Positions 10,194 through 19,540 of a stretch of DNA of 64,000 nt are shown piece after piece. The notes beneath the pieces are model-generated. The model was not told the DNA's origin. It saw only the letters and a program-made list of their open reading frames with translations, and made no database searches. Each line of letters begins with the position of its first letter. The first letter of the stretch is position 1. The stretch lies in NCBI GenBank assembly GCA_039829965.1, contig CP139909.1:248001-312000 (forward strand), given 5' to 3'. The position numbers were made by a program, and so were the translations under genes. The stretch is from Buchnera aphidicola (Chaetogeoica yunlongensis). GTDB lineage: Bacteria; Pseudomonadota; Gammaproteobacteria; Enterobacterales; Enterobacteriaceae.

Positions 10194-11927
10194 TTACATG
10201 TATGAAACCGTAGATACGCCTATCATATGTAAGCCTTTTTTTAATGTTCTAGCAGTTATGAAAGATAATAATAATCTACTTTTCTGAATTTTTCTGTCTT
10301 TAGAAAATAGAATAGAACATTTTTCGTAAAATATAGAAAAAATTGTAGATAATTCATATAAATATTTACATATTAAATGTGGTGTACTATTTTCTGATGA
10401 TTCTAATATTATTTCTTCGAATTGTAATAGTTTCATTGTTAGTTTTTTTTCATATACATTTGTTAATATAATTTTTCCAGTTAGTTTAAACATAGGTGTG
10501 TTTAATTTTTTAAATATAGATAATATTCTTATATAAGCGTATTGCATGTATGGTGCTGTATTTCCATTAAAGGATAACATTTTATCCCATTTAAATATAT
10601 AATCTGTTAGTCTATGTTTAGATAAATCAAAGTATTTTATTGCACTAATTCCTATTTTTTCGGATAAATAATCCAATTGTTGATCAGAAAGATTTTTATT
10701 TTTGCTTTTTGTAATTTTTCTTGCTCTTGTTATTGATTCGTTTAAAAGTTTGGATAGTTTTATATTTTCTCCAGAGCGTGTTTTAAAAGGATTTTTATTT
10801 TTTGAGCATATCATTCCAAACGCATGGTGTTTAATTATTGTATTTTTTGGTATATATCCAGATTTTTTAGCTATTTCAAAAATTTGTTTAAAATATTGTT
10901 GCTGTCTAGAATCAACATAATATAAGATTTGGTCAGCTTTAAGTGTATTGCAACGATATTTTAAACATGCAAGATCAATTGTAGCATATAAGTAAGCTCC
11001 ATCTTGTTTTTGAATTAAAATTCCCATAGGGTTTCCATTTCTATTTTTGAATTTATTTAAAAATACTATTATAGCTCCATTATGTTCTATTGCTATTTTT
11101 TTGTCTTTTAGTTCTTGAGTAATTTGGGGTAACATATCATTGTAAAAACTTTCTCCAATAATATGTTTATTAGTCAAAGTAATATTTAATTTTTTGTAAA
11201 TTTTGTCATTTTTAATAATTGTATGAGTAACAATTTTTTTCCATATTTTAAGACATGATTTTTCTTTATTTTGTAATTTTAGAGCTTGGTTTCGAGCATT
11301 TTGAGAAAATTTTTGATCAGTATCAAAAAGTTTTTTAGATTTTTGGTAGATTGTTTCTAAATTTATTTTATTAATATCTTGGTATAATAGAAAGTTTTTT
11401 TTTAGATAGGCAATAATCATTCCAAGATTTGTCCCGCAATCTCCAATATGATTTGTTCGTATTACATTGTGTCCGAGAAACTCCATTATTTTAGCAATTG
11501 AATCTCCGAGAATTGTTGAACGAAGATGCCCTATATGCATTTCTTTAGCTATATTTGGTGATGAATAATCTATTATTATTTTTTGTGGTTTAACTTTTTT
11601 TATACCTAGTCTAGAAGAGTATATTCTTTTTTGTATGTCTATTTCCATCCATTTATTATTAATATAAATATTAATAAATCCTGGTTTAGAAACTTCTAGT
11701 TTTTTATATATTGAATAATTATAGCAGTTTATTTGAGTAACAATAGACGTAGATATTGTGTATGGATCTTGATTTAAAGATTTTGATATTTTAATTATTC
11801 CATTTACTTGATAATCCCATTTTTTTTTATCTGAAGTTCTTATGATCATTAAATCGTTAGAAACGATAATATTTTTATTTTTTAGTGTTTTTTTTATGTG
11901 TTCTGATATTATAAGTTTTATATTCAT
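10194..11927 (-). CDS. argS: Arginyl-tRNA synthetase
   Basis: This class I synthetase charges tRNA-Arg. It has 577 residues, the same length as the E. coli enzyme. The HIGH motif appears as EMHIGHLRS after SSPNIAKE. As is usual for ArgS, a canonical KMSKS is absent; the equivalent loop is FKTRSGENIKLSKLL. The C-terminal helical anticodon-binding domain ends with MIGVSTVSYM, close to the usual LGV...RM ending. The gene is convergent with flhA and transcribed away from the rRNA leader. Confidence 0.97.
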   Translation of the reverse strand: MNIKLIISEHIKKTLKNKNIIVSNDLMIIRTSDKKKWDYQVNGIIKISKSLNQDPYTISTSIVTQINCYNYSIYKKLEVSKPGFINIYINNKWMEIDIQKRIYSSRLGIKKVKPQKIIIDYSSPNIAKEMHIGHLRSTILGDSIAKIMEFLGHNVIRTNHIGDCGTNLGMIIAYLKKNFLLYQDINKINLETIYQKSKKLFDTDQKFSQNARNQALKLQNKEKSCLKIWKKIVTHTIIKNDKIYKKLNITLTNKHIIGESFYNDMLPQITQELKDKKIAIEHNGAIIVFLNKFKNRNGNPMGILIQKQDGAYLYATIDLACLKYRCNTLKADQILYYVDSRQQQYFKQIFEIAKKSGYIPKNTIIKHHAFGMICSKNKNPFKTRSGENIKLSKLLNESITRARKITKSKNKNLSDQQLDYLSEKIGISAIKYFDLSKHRLTDYIFKWDKMLSFNGNTAPYMQYAYIRILSIFKKLNTPMFKLTGKIILTNVYEKKLTMKLLQFEEIILESSENSTPHLICKYLYELSTIFSIFYEKCSILFSKDRKIQKSRLLLSFITARTLKKGLHMIGVSTVSYM

Positions 11928-12116
11928 ATATATGTAAGTAAAATTTTTAGTGTTTATTATTTTACATCAAATATATTTCGAATAAAATAAAATATTTTTA
12001 AATAGTTTTTGATATTTTATTATCGTAAATTTTAAATAAAATTTATTTAAAATTATTCAGAAAAGTCATAAAATATAAACATATTTGCAAATTTTTTAAA
12101 AATATGTTTAAAAATG

Positions 12117-12148
12117 TTGACAAATTATGTAAAAGATGTAAGTATATG
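12117..12148 (+). promoter_or_regulatory. Probable 16S rRNA promoter
   Basis: A consensus -35 box TTGACA lies at 12117-12122. The -10 is less clear: TAAGTA at 12139-12144 gives a 16-base spacer, while TATATG at 12143-12148 would need 20. The element lies about 140 bases upstream of the mature 16S and just ahead of a boxA-like sequence, the arrangement expected of an rRNA operon. I see no GC-rich discriminator as in E. coli P1. Confidence 0.6.
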
Positions 12149-12159
12149 TTTGTATTAAA

Positions 12160-12172
12160 CGCTCTTTAAAAA
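12160..12172 (+). promoter_or_regulatory. boxA antitermination element of the rRNA leader
   Basis: CGCTCTTTAAAAA closely matches the E. coli rrn boxA TGCTCTTTAACAA, differing at two positions. It lies between the promoter and the RNase III stem, where boxA sits in enterobacterial rRNA leaders. In E. coli it recruits NusB-NusE and, with NusA, NusG and SuhB, protects rRNA transcription from Rho. SuhB is encoded in this same window. Confidence 0.7.
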
Positions 12173-12177
12173 GATAT

Positions 12178-12198
12178 CAGAAAATTCATGTGGGCACA
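12178..12198 (+). promoter_or_regulatory. 5' arm of the pre-16S processing stem
   Basis: This 21-base arm is complementary, with one mismatch, to 13870-13890 downstream of the 16S gene. Paired, the two arms form the long stem that RNase III cuts to release pre-16S rRNA. RNase III is encoded at 20.4-21.1 kb. The pairing was read directly from the sequence. Confidence 0.85.
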
Positions 12199-12263
12199 CC
12201 AAATTTAAGATGAATTCAGTTTAAATTTTATAAAAGAATTGTTCTTTTTTTTTTAAAGAACAT

Positions 12264-13841
<1,578 letters not shown>

Positions 13842-13869
13842 AAATAAAATAGTAATCTTTGATTTAGGA

Positions 13870-13890
13870 TGTGCCCACATTAATTTTCTG
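13870..13890 (+). promoter_or_regulatory. 3' arm of the pre-16S processing stem
   Basis: This arm pairs with 12178-12198 (20 of 21 positions) across the 16S gene. It lies 28 bases after the 16S 3' end and 10 bases before tRNA-Ile, so RNase III cleavage here would also separate 16S from the spacer tRNAs. Confidence 0.85.
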
Positions 13891-13900
13891 ATAACGACAC

Positions 13901-13975
13901 AGGCTTGTAGCTCAGCTTGGTTAGAGCACACCCCTGATAAGGGTGAGGTCGGTGGTTCAATTCCACTCAGGCCTA
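13901..13975 (+). tRNA. tRNA-Ile (GAU anticodon)
   Basis: The sequence is nearly identical to E. coli tRNA-Ile(GAT), with AGGCTTG pairing to CAGGCCT in the acceptor stem and A as discriminator. The anticodon GAT is in CTGATAA and the T-loop is GGTTCAATTCC. The 3' CCA is not encoded (TATATTT follows), so it must be added enzymatically. It is the first of two spacer tRNAs after 16S. Confidence 0.97.
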
Positions 13976-14028
13976 TATTTTTTAATTTTATTTATTAATA
14001 ATAATTTTTAGTATTTAATACAAAAATA

Positions 14029-14101
14029 GGGGCTATAGCTCAGCTGGGAGAGCATCTGCTTTGCACGCAGGAGGTCAGCGGTTCGATCCCGCTTAGCTCC
14101 A
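14029..14101 (+). tRNA. tRNA-Ala (UGC anticodon)
   Basis: GGGGCTA pairs with TAGCTCC, the discriminator is A at 14101, the anticodon TGC is in TTTGCAC, and the T-arm is GCGGTTCGATCCCGC. CCA is not encoded. It is the second rRNA spacer tRNA. The gloB reading frame on the opposite strand overlaps it by 62 bases. No 23S rRNA follows, so the rRNA operon is split at this point. Confidence 0.97.
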
Positions 14102-14858
14102 TTTTATTTTCTTTTATTTTTCTTAAAATATTTAACATATTTAATTCAAATATCAAATCTAAATTTAATCCTATTTTCTTTCTTAAAGACACATCATTTA
14201 ATCTTAAAAACGGATTAATTTTTTTTTCTATTTTTAGAATACTAGGTAATGTGTGTATATATTTATTATAAGATTTAATTTTTTTATAATATTTATTTAT
14301 TAATATATCATTTGGAAATATTCTTTTAAAAAATTTTAAATTAGATCTTGTATATTCATGTGCACAATAAATCAATGTATTATTAGGTAAACGAGAAATA
14401 GTTTTTAAGGAATTATACATTTTTGTAATCATTCCTGTTTTTATTTTTCCGCATCCTCCAGAAAATAACGTGTCACCACAAAACAAATTTGGTTTAGAGT
14501 AATATGAAATATGTTCCTTAGTATGACCAGGAGTAGATATAACAGAAAACATAAACTTTTTTATTTTAATTATATCCTTATGTTTTACTAGATTAGTCAT
14601 TCCATATTTATATGTTTCTAATGGGCCATAAATAGGAATTTTAGGATATTTATATATAAATTTTTTAACTCCTGCAACGTGATCATTGTGACAATGTGTT
14701 AAAAAAATAGCTTTAAGATTTAATTTTAAAGTTTTTATATATTTATAAATAGAAGTATATTTTCCTGGATCAATAATGATACAATTATTTTTTGAGTCAT
14801 AAACTATCCATACATAATTATTTTCAAGTATTCTTAAGAATGTAATATTCATTTTCAT
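14040..14858 (-). CDS. gloB: Hydroxyacylglutathione hydrolase (glyoxalase II)
   Basis: GloB hydrolyses S-lactoylglutathione to lactate and glutathione, the second step of methylglyoxal detoxification. The metallo-beta-lactamase fold shows its metal ligands: THCHNDH near residue 55, then STPGHTKEH, LFCGDTLFSGGCG and CAHEYT. The frame starts at ATG 14858; an ATG two codons later is equally possible. The last 20 or so codons (after ILRKIKENK) are the antisense of tRNA-Ala, and the stop lies in its D-arm. The normal family C-terminus would end about where the overlap starts. The protein is therefore 272 residues rather than about 251, having apparently lost its own stop. Confidence 0.9.
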   Translation of the reverse strand: MKMNITFLRILENNYVWIVYDSKNNCIIIDPGKYTSIYKYIKTLKLNLKAIFLTHCHNDHVAGVKKFIYKYPKIPIYGPLETYKYGMTNLVKHKDIIKIKKFMFSVISTPGHTKEHISYYSKPNLFCGDTLFSGGCGKIKTGMITKMYNSLKTISRLPNNTLIYCAHEYTRSNLKFFKRIFPNDILINKYYKKIKSYNKYIHTLPSILKIEKKINPFLRLNDVSLRKKIGLNLDLIFELNMLNILRKIKENKMELSGIEPLTSCVQSRCSPS

Positions 14859-14893
14859 AGTAATTTAAAATTTTTAAAATTAATTTATAAAAT

Positions 14894-15364
14894 TTATTTT
14901 TTAGAAATAACATATTCTATATCTTTAAAAATAGGATTTTTTGCTGCTTGACGTGCTAAATAATCACATTTTTCATTTTGTATATTTCCAGAATGACTTT
15001 TAATCCAATTCCAAGTAACTGTATGCTGTATCAGTAATTTTTCTAATCTCATCCATAGATCAATATTTTTTACAATAGTGTTTTTTGATGTTTTCCATCC
15101 TTTATTTTTCCAGTTTTTTATCCAATATGATATTCCGTGATTGACATATTGACTATCTGTACAAATAATAATTTCGAAACATTTTTTTAATGATTCTAAT
15201 GCTATTATAATTCCCATTAGTTCCATGCGATTATTTGTAGTTAAATAAAATCCAGAACTATATGTTTCTTCATGTGTATTATATTGTATAATGCAACTGT
15301 ATCCTCCTGGTCCTGGATTTTTTAAACAAGATCCGTCGGAAAATATTTTAATTAATTCTAACAT
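14894..15364 (-). CDS. rnhA: Ribonuclease HI
   Basis: RnhA degrades the RNA strand of RNA-DNA hybrids, such as R-loops and primer remnants. The metal-binding residues of the E. coli enzyme are conserved at the same numbers: Asp10 (IFSDGSC), Glu48 (NNRMELMG) and Asp70 (ICTDSQYV), with the catalytic His in KSHSGN and the last Asp in KCDYLAR. It has 156 residues against 155. It is divergent from dnaQ with 48 bases between them, the E. coli arrangement. RnhB, normally beside dnaE, is absent from that position here. Confidence 0.97.
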   Translation of the reverse strand: MLELIKIFSDGSCLKNPGPGGYSCIIQYNTHEETYSSGFYLTTNNRMELMGIIIALESLKKCFEIIICTDSQYVNHGISYWIKNWKNKGWKTSKNTIVKNIDLWMRLEKLLIQHTVTWNWIKSHSGNIQNEKCDYLARQAAKNPIFKDIEYVISKK

Positions 15365-15412
15365 AATATATTTTTCTCGTGATTTAAATATATAATGAGT
15401 ATATAGGATTAT

Positions 15413-16141
15413 ATGAAAAAATGTGATAGAAAAATTGCTTTAGATACTGAAACAACTGGAATGAATCATACTGGTGTATTTTATGAAAACCATAAAATTA
15501 TTGAAATTGGAGCAGTAGAAATTATTAATAATGATTTCACAGGTAATGATTTTCATTGTTATATTCAACCAAATAGACCTATTGATAAAGATTCTTTTAA
15601 AGTTCATGGAATTTCTGAAAAATTTTTGTTAAAAAAACCTGAATTTCGAGATATAGCTGAAAATTTTTTAAATTATATTAATAATTCTACTCTAATTATT
15701 CATAATGCTAAGTTTGATGTAGATTTTATAAATTATGAATTGAGTATGACTGATTTAGATTCTAAAAATTTACTTAATTTTTGTAATGTAATTGATACTT
15801 TGTCATTAGCACGTCAATTGTTTCCGGGTAAAAAAAATAGTTTAGATGCATTATGTAGTAGATATAAAATTAGCATTAAGCATAGAACTGTTCATAGTGC
15901 ATTAGTTGATGCAAAATTGTTAGCAAAAGTCTACATTTTTATGACTAATATTCAAAAATCTATTTTGATTTTCGACAGAGAAAATAGTTCTAGTATTAAT
16001 AAAAAAAATGTAAATGATTCTTCTCAACTGTTTTTTAAATCAAGATTATTATTAGCAACTAAACAAGAAATTTATAAACATAATGAATTTTTAAAATTTA
16101 TTAAGAACAAAACTGGAAAATGTCTTTGGTTAGATAAATAA
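15413..16141 (+). CDS. dnaQ: DNA polymerase III epsilon (proofreading) subunit
   Basis: DnaQ is the 3'-5' exonuclease of the replicase and binds DnaE. The DEDDh motifs are intact: Asp11 and Glu13 (ALDTETTG), ExoII in HNAKFDVDFI, and ExoIII as HRTVHSALVDAKLL with the catalytic His. Its 242 residues match the family, including a C-terminal segment for alpha binding (KTGKCLWLDK). It shares a short divergent promoter region with rnhA, and a tRNA-Asp gene lies downstream as in E. coli. Confidence 0.97.
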   Translation: MKKCDRKIALDTETTGMNHTGVFYENHKIIEIGAVEIINNDFTGNDFHCYIQPNRPIDKDSFKVHGISEKFLLKKPEFRDIAENFLNYINNSTLIIHNAKFDVDFINYELSMTDLDSKNLLNFCNVIDTLSLARQLFPGKKNSLDALCSRYKISIKHRTVHSALVDAKLLAKVYIFMTNIQKSILIFDRENSSSINKKNVNDSSQLFFKSRLLLATKQEIYKHNEFLKFIKNKTGKCLWLDK

Positions 16142-16159
16142 ATGTAATTAAAAACCATA

Positions 16160-16188
16160 TTGACATTATTAGTGTTAAATTATACAAT
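16160..16188 (+). promoter_or_regulatory. Near-consensus sigma-70 promoter for tRNA-Asp
   Basis: TTGACA at 16160-16165 and TACAAT at 16183-16188 are separated by the optimal 17 bases, and the -10 ends about 50 bases before tRNA-Asp. This is the best promoter I could see in the window. It suggests that the tRNA is expressed independently of dnaQ. Confidence 0.75.
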
Positions 16189-16239
16189 AAATATCTTTTA
16201 ATAAGATATGTTATTTTAAATAATAATAATTTTTTACAA

Positions 16240-16313
16240 GGTGCGGTAGTTCAGATGGTTAGAATACTGGCCTGTCACGCCGGGGGTCGCGGGTTCAAAT
16301 CCCGTCCGCACCG
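16240..16313 (+). tRNA. tRNA-Asp (GUC anticodon)
   Basis: The acceptor stem is GGTGCGG with CCGCACC, the discriminator is G, the anticodon GTC lies in CTGTCAC, and the T-arm is GCGGGTTCAAATCCCGT. It matches E. coli tRNA-Asp closely, and its place after dnaQ corresponds to E. coli aspV. CCA is not encoded. Confidence 0.97.
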
Positions 16314-16491
16314 TTAAATGTTATATTTATAAAGATTTTTTTTTAAATAAATCAATGTTTTAAAATATTTTAGGTTTTTTAATTTATTTTTAAAAACACT
16401 TTTAGTATTATACGATAATAATTATTTTAGCATAAATTTATAGATTTCTTATTTCTATAAACAGAAATACTATTTGAATTTTAGGTGTGTT

Positions 16492-16953
16492 ATGAGTAAG
16501 AAATATATTGTTACTTGGGATATGCTACAAATTTATGCTAGACAATTAGCACATAAATTATTACCTGTAAAACAATGGAAAGGAATTATTGCAGTAAGTC
16601 GAGGTGGATTAATTCCATCCGCATTACTAGCTAGAGAATTAAACATTCGATTGGTAGATACTATTTGCGTATCTAGTTATGATCATAACTGTTTACGTGA
16701 TTTAAAAATATTAAAACACGCTACTGGAAATAGTTCTCAGGTTATTATTGTAGATGATTTAGTAGATACAGGAGGTACAGGGAAAATAATTAGAAATTTA
16801 TATCCAAAAGCAAAATTCGTTACTATTTTTGCTAAACCTCTTGGTAAATTTTTGGTGGATGAATATATTATAGATATACCTCAAACCGTTTGGATTGAAC
16901 AACCATGGGATATGGGAATGAAATATCAATCTCCTTTAGTTAGTGATTTATAA
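16492..16953 (+). CDS. gpt: Xanthine-guanine phosphoribosyltransferase
   Basis: Gpt salvages guanine and xanthine (and hypoxanthine weakly) to nucleotides using PRPP. I start at ATG 16492 ([12 protein letters not shown]), preceded by TTAGGTG. An in-frame TTG at 16474 would add six residues with no family counterpart. The PRPP-binding loop is [14 protein letters not shown] and the base-binding end is WIEQPWDMG. It has 153 residues against 152 in E. coli. Retention fits a symbiont with reduced purine synthesis that takes purines from its host. Confidence 0.96.
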   Translation: MSKKYIVTWDMLQIYARQLAHKLLPVKQWKGIIAVSRGGLIPSALLARELNIRLVDTICVSSYDHNCLRDLKILKHATGNSSQVIIVDDLVDTGGTGKIIRNLYPKAKFVTIFAKPLGKFLVDEYIIDIPQTVWIEQPWDMGMKYQSPLVSDL

Positions 16954-17004
16954 AATTTTTAAAAAATTAATATATAAAATATTTCTATTTAGGATTTTAA
17001 AATT

Positions 17005-17583
17005 ATGAATGTTGAAAATGATATTTCAGATTTAAAAATTAAATCTAATAGTACGTGTAAAAATAATGTTAATCATGAAAACATTAATAACAATGATGAA
17101 AAAGATATTATATATAATGAGAAATTAGACAATCTTAATAAAAAAATTATTGATTTGAATTTAGAATTTTTAAATAAAAATCTTTTAATGAAAAATAATT
17201 TAAAATTGTATAAAATAAGAATTGAAACTGAAATTAATAAAATACATAAATTTTCTTTAGCAAATTTTTTTATTGAATTATTTCCTGTCATTGATAGTAT
17301 TGAATGTGCATTAAATATTTTTAATAATAATGATAAAATTTTGTATCCTATATTTAAAATGTTAGATGAAATCTATAAATCTTTAGTGGATTTACTTATA
17401 AATTATGGATTAATAGTAATAAAAGATGTGAATGTTCCATTTAATCCCGATATTCATCAAGCTATTACTTTAAAATATGTTGATAATATTAAAGAAAATC
17501 ATGTGGTATCTATTATGCAAAAAGGTTATTTACTACATGATAGATTATTACGTCCTGCTATGGTAATTGTTTCTAAAAAATAA
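17005..17583 (+). CDS. grpE: Nucleotide exchange factor GrpE
   Basis: GrpE releases ADP from DnaK and so drives the Hsp70 cycle. The first 60 or so residues are Asn/Lys-rich and poorly conserved. A long helix then leads to ANFFIELFPVIDSIECAL, the four-helix bundle. The C-terminal beta domain that contacts DnaK ends in MQKGYLLHDRLLRPAMVIVS, a clear family match. At 192 residues it is near the E. coli length (197). Buchnera genomes can carry two grpE genes, and I cannot tell which copy this is. A hairpin with a T-tract follows the stop. Confidence 0.93.
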   Translation: MNVENDISDLKIKSNSTCKNNVNHENINNNDEKDIIYNEKLDNLNKKIIDLNLEFLNKNLLMKNNLKLYKIRIETEINKIHKFSLANFFIELFPVIDSIECALNIFNNNDKILYPIFKMLDEIYKSLVDLLINYGLIVIKDVNVPFNPDIHQAITLKYVDNIKENHVVSIMQKGYLLHDRLLRPAMVIVSKK

Positions 17584-17652
17584 TTTTTATCTTTTTTATA
17601 TTTGGAAATTTTTAATGTTATTTTAGCAATTTATTTTATAAGAATTTTTTTT

Positions 17653-17682
17653 AAATAGTATTAAACTATTTTTTTTTTTTTT
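17653..17682 (+). terminator. Intrinsic terminator after grpE
   Basis: AAATAGT (17653-17659) pairs with ACTATTT (17665-17671) around a 5-base loop, followed directly by a run of about 11 T. This is the classic layout for termination of grpE transcription. The T-tract doubles as the Lys-rich C-terminal codons of the opposing rnfH gene. Confidence 0.65.
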
Positions 17683-17957
17683 ATTTTTTTTATTCTTAAT
17701 TCTTTTGGATTTATTTTTAATGGTTGATAAATTTCAATTCTATCATTATTATTTAAAATATAGTCAAAAGAAATTAGTTCTCCATAAATTCCAATGTTAT
17801 TATTAGTAATATTCAAATGTTTATTATTAATAATTTTAGATATTTTTAATGCATCTTTCACACATATTCCATTTTTCACTTTAAACTTTTTTATATATTG
17901 TATTTTTTTTAAAAAATATACAATATAAATTGTAATTTTTTTTTTATAATTTATCAT
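17661..17957 (-). CDS. rnfH: RnfH/YfjF family small protein
   Basis: This 98-residue protein belongs to the RnfH (UPF0125) family, with a ubiquitin-like beta-grasp fold and unclear function. The name comes from neighbouring rnf genes in other bacteria. The diagnostic end is NDRIEIYQPLKINPKELR, followed by a Lys/Ile tail. The middle IGIYGELISFDYIL also fits E. coli YfjF. In E. coli yfjF lies between smpB (opposite strand) and grpE-side genes, as here. The start ATG at 17957 has no strong ribosome binding site. Confidence 0.85.
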   Translation of the reverse strand: MINYKKKITIYIVYFLKKIQYIKKFKVKNGICVKDALKISKIINNKHLNITNNNIGIYGELISFDYILNNNDRIEIYQPLKINPKELRIKKIKKKKIV

Positions 17958-18079
17958 GAAATAAATAATTTTAAATATTTTTATTATAATTTAATAAATA
18001 ATACATGTAATATTAAAAAATTTATTTTTAATATAAGATTAAAATAAATCTTTAAATAATTGTATCATATAAAATTTTT

Positions 18080-18547
18080 ATGAAAAAACAAAATTGTAAT
18101 ATTATTTTTAATAAAAAAGCCAGCTATAATTTTTTTATAGAAGAAACATTTGAAGCAGGAATAGTATTATTAGGATGGGAAGTAAAATCTTTGAGATCAA
18201 AAAAAGTTAACATTACTAATAGTTATATTTCCTTTAAATCAAAAGAAGCATATTTAGTAGGAATGAATATAGATCCTATATCATCAGAATCTAATTTTAA
18301 TATTCTTAATGAATCTAACAGAATACGAAAGATACTATTAAAAAAAAATGAAATTTTGTATTTATGTAATAAATTATTAAAAAATAGATTGTCGGTTATA
18401 GTTTTATCAATATTTTTTAAGAAAAATTGGTGTAAAATAAAAATTGGATTAGCTAAGGGGAAAAATTTAAAAGATAAGCGAGAACATAAAAAATGTATAG
18501 AATGGAAAAAAACTCGTAGTAAATTTTTAAGAACATTTCATACTTAA
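18080..18547 (+). CDS. smpB: SsrA-binding protein SmpB
   Basis: SmpB partners tmRNA in trans-translation to rescue stalled ribosomes. The OB-fold core is evident in FEAGIVLLGWEVKSLRS, close to the E. coli FEAGLALQGWEVKSLRA, followed by VNITNSYIS. The Lys-rich C-terminal tail that enters the mRNA channel is present (GKNLKDKREHKK). It has 155 residues against 160. The tmRNA gene itself is not next to it here. Confidence 0.96.
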   Translation: MKKQNCNIIFNKKASYNFFIEETFEAGIVLLGWEVKSLRSKKVNITNSYISFKSKEAYLVGMNIDPISSESNFNILNESNRIRKILLKKNEILYLCNKLLKNRLSVIVLSIFFKKNWCKIKIGLAKGKNLKDKREHKKCIEWKKTRSKFLRTFHT

Positions 18548-18590
18548 ATAAATATGTTTTTTAAAATTTTAAATTTTTAAAGAAATTATT

Positions 18591-19070
18591 ATGAAAAAAA
18601 TTTTATCTTCATACAATTTTAATGATGAATATTTTATGAAATATGCTATCTATTTAGCTAAATTAGCTGAAATTGGTGGTGATGTTCCTGTTGGCTCTGT
18701 ATTGGTATTAGATAATACTATTATTGGAACAGGAATTAATAGTTCTATATTGAATAGCGATCCTACAGCTCATGCAGAAATATTAGCATTGCGAAAAGGA
18801 GCTAAATATTTAAAGAATTATCGTTTATTAAATTCTACACTGTATGTAACGTTAGAACCTTGTTGTATGTGTTATGGTGCAATCTTTCACAGTAGGATTT
18901 CTCGTTTAGTTTTTGGAACAAGATATAAGAATTCAAAAAAATATATGATGTGTTGTAAAAATTATATAGTATATAAAAATTTTTTTAAAAATTTTTCAGT
19001 TACTCGAGAAATACTTAAAAAAGAATGCTCCTATCTTTTAAACAATTTTTTTAAAAAAAAACGAAAATAA
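18591..19070 (+). CDS. tadA: tRNA-specific adenosine deaminase
   Basis: TadA converts A34 to inosine in tRNA-Arg(ACG), letting one tRNA read CGU, CGC and CGA; it is essential in enterobacteria. The zinc and catalytic residues are visible as HAEI (ligand His and proton-shuttling Glu) and PCCMC (two Cys ligands). The N-terminal MKYAIYLAKLAEIGGDVPVG matches E. coli. It has 159 residues, and its Lys-rich C-terminus is convergent with acpS. Confidence 0.96.
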   Translation: MKKILSSYNFNDEYFMKYAIYLAKLAEIGGDVPVGSVLVLDNTIIGTGINSSILNSDPTAHAEILALRKGAKYLKNYRLLNSTLYVTLEPCCMCYGAIFHSRISRLVFGTRYKNSKKYMMCCKNYIVYKNFFKNFSVTREILKKECSYLLNNFFKKKRK

Positions 19071-19144
19071 TTTTATAAATATTTCTAAGTAAATTAATGG
19101 AATTACAAAAATATACATTTTTTATTAAAAAATAAACAATATTA

Positions 19145-19540
19145 TTAGTTTTCGATAATTACTATTGCACATACATATAGTTTTTCGTCACTAAGACTAA
19201 TATGTATGTTTTTAATATTTATATTTTTCGTAATTTTTTTTGCATGAGACAAAAATTTCAAATAAGGTTTACCTTCTTTATTGTGTCTAATTTCTAAATT
19301 ATTAAATTTTAATCCATATTTCATACCAGTACCTAAAGCTTTAGAGACTGCTTCTTTAATAACAAATCTATTAGCTAAAAATTTTGTATAATTTTTTTTA
19401 TTATAATTATTATAAAGTAATATATTTAGTTCATAGTTAGATAATATTCTATAGGAAAATTTTTTATCTAATTTTTTTTTAATTATATTTGTAATTCGTT
19501 TAATTGATAAAATATCAATACCTATTCCAAAAATGCTCAT
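19145..19540 (-). CDS. acpS: Holo-[acyl-carrier-protein] synthase
   Basis: AcpS transfers 4'-phosphopantetheine from CoA to acyl carrier protein. The conserved magnesium site ([12 protein letters not shown]) and RFVIKEAVSKALGTGM are present in 131 residues, against 126 in E. coli. It overlaps the 3' end of era by 26 bases. In E. coli recO and pdxJ lie between era and acpS, so both have been deleted here and the remaining genes fused tightly. It is the last gene of the lepA-lepB-rnc-era-acpS transcription unit. Confidence 0.95.
   Translation of the reverse strand: MSIFGIGIDILSIKRITNIIKKKLDKKFSYRILSNYELNILLYNNYNKKNYTKFLANRFVIKEAVSKALGTGMKYGLKFNNLEIRHNKEGKPYLKFLSHAKKITKNINIKNIHISLSDEKLYVCAIVIIEN

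Noticed and set aside
14102..14860. 23S rRNA expected after the spacer tRNAs
   Set aside because: The sequence is the gloB coding region; no 23S motif occurs in the window.
17958..18079. Possible tmRNA gene next to smpB
   Set aside because: The spacer is too short and AT-rich, with no Ala-like acceptor end or tag frame.
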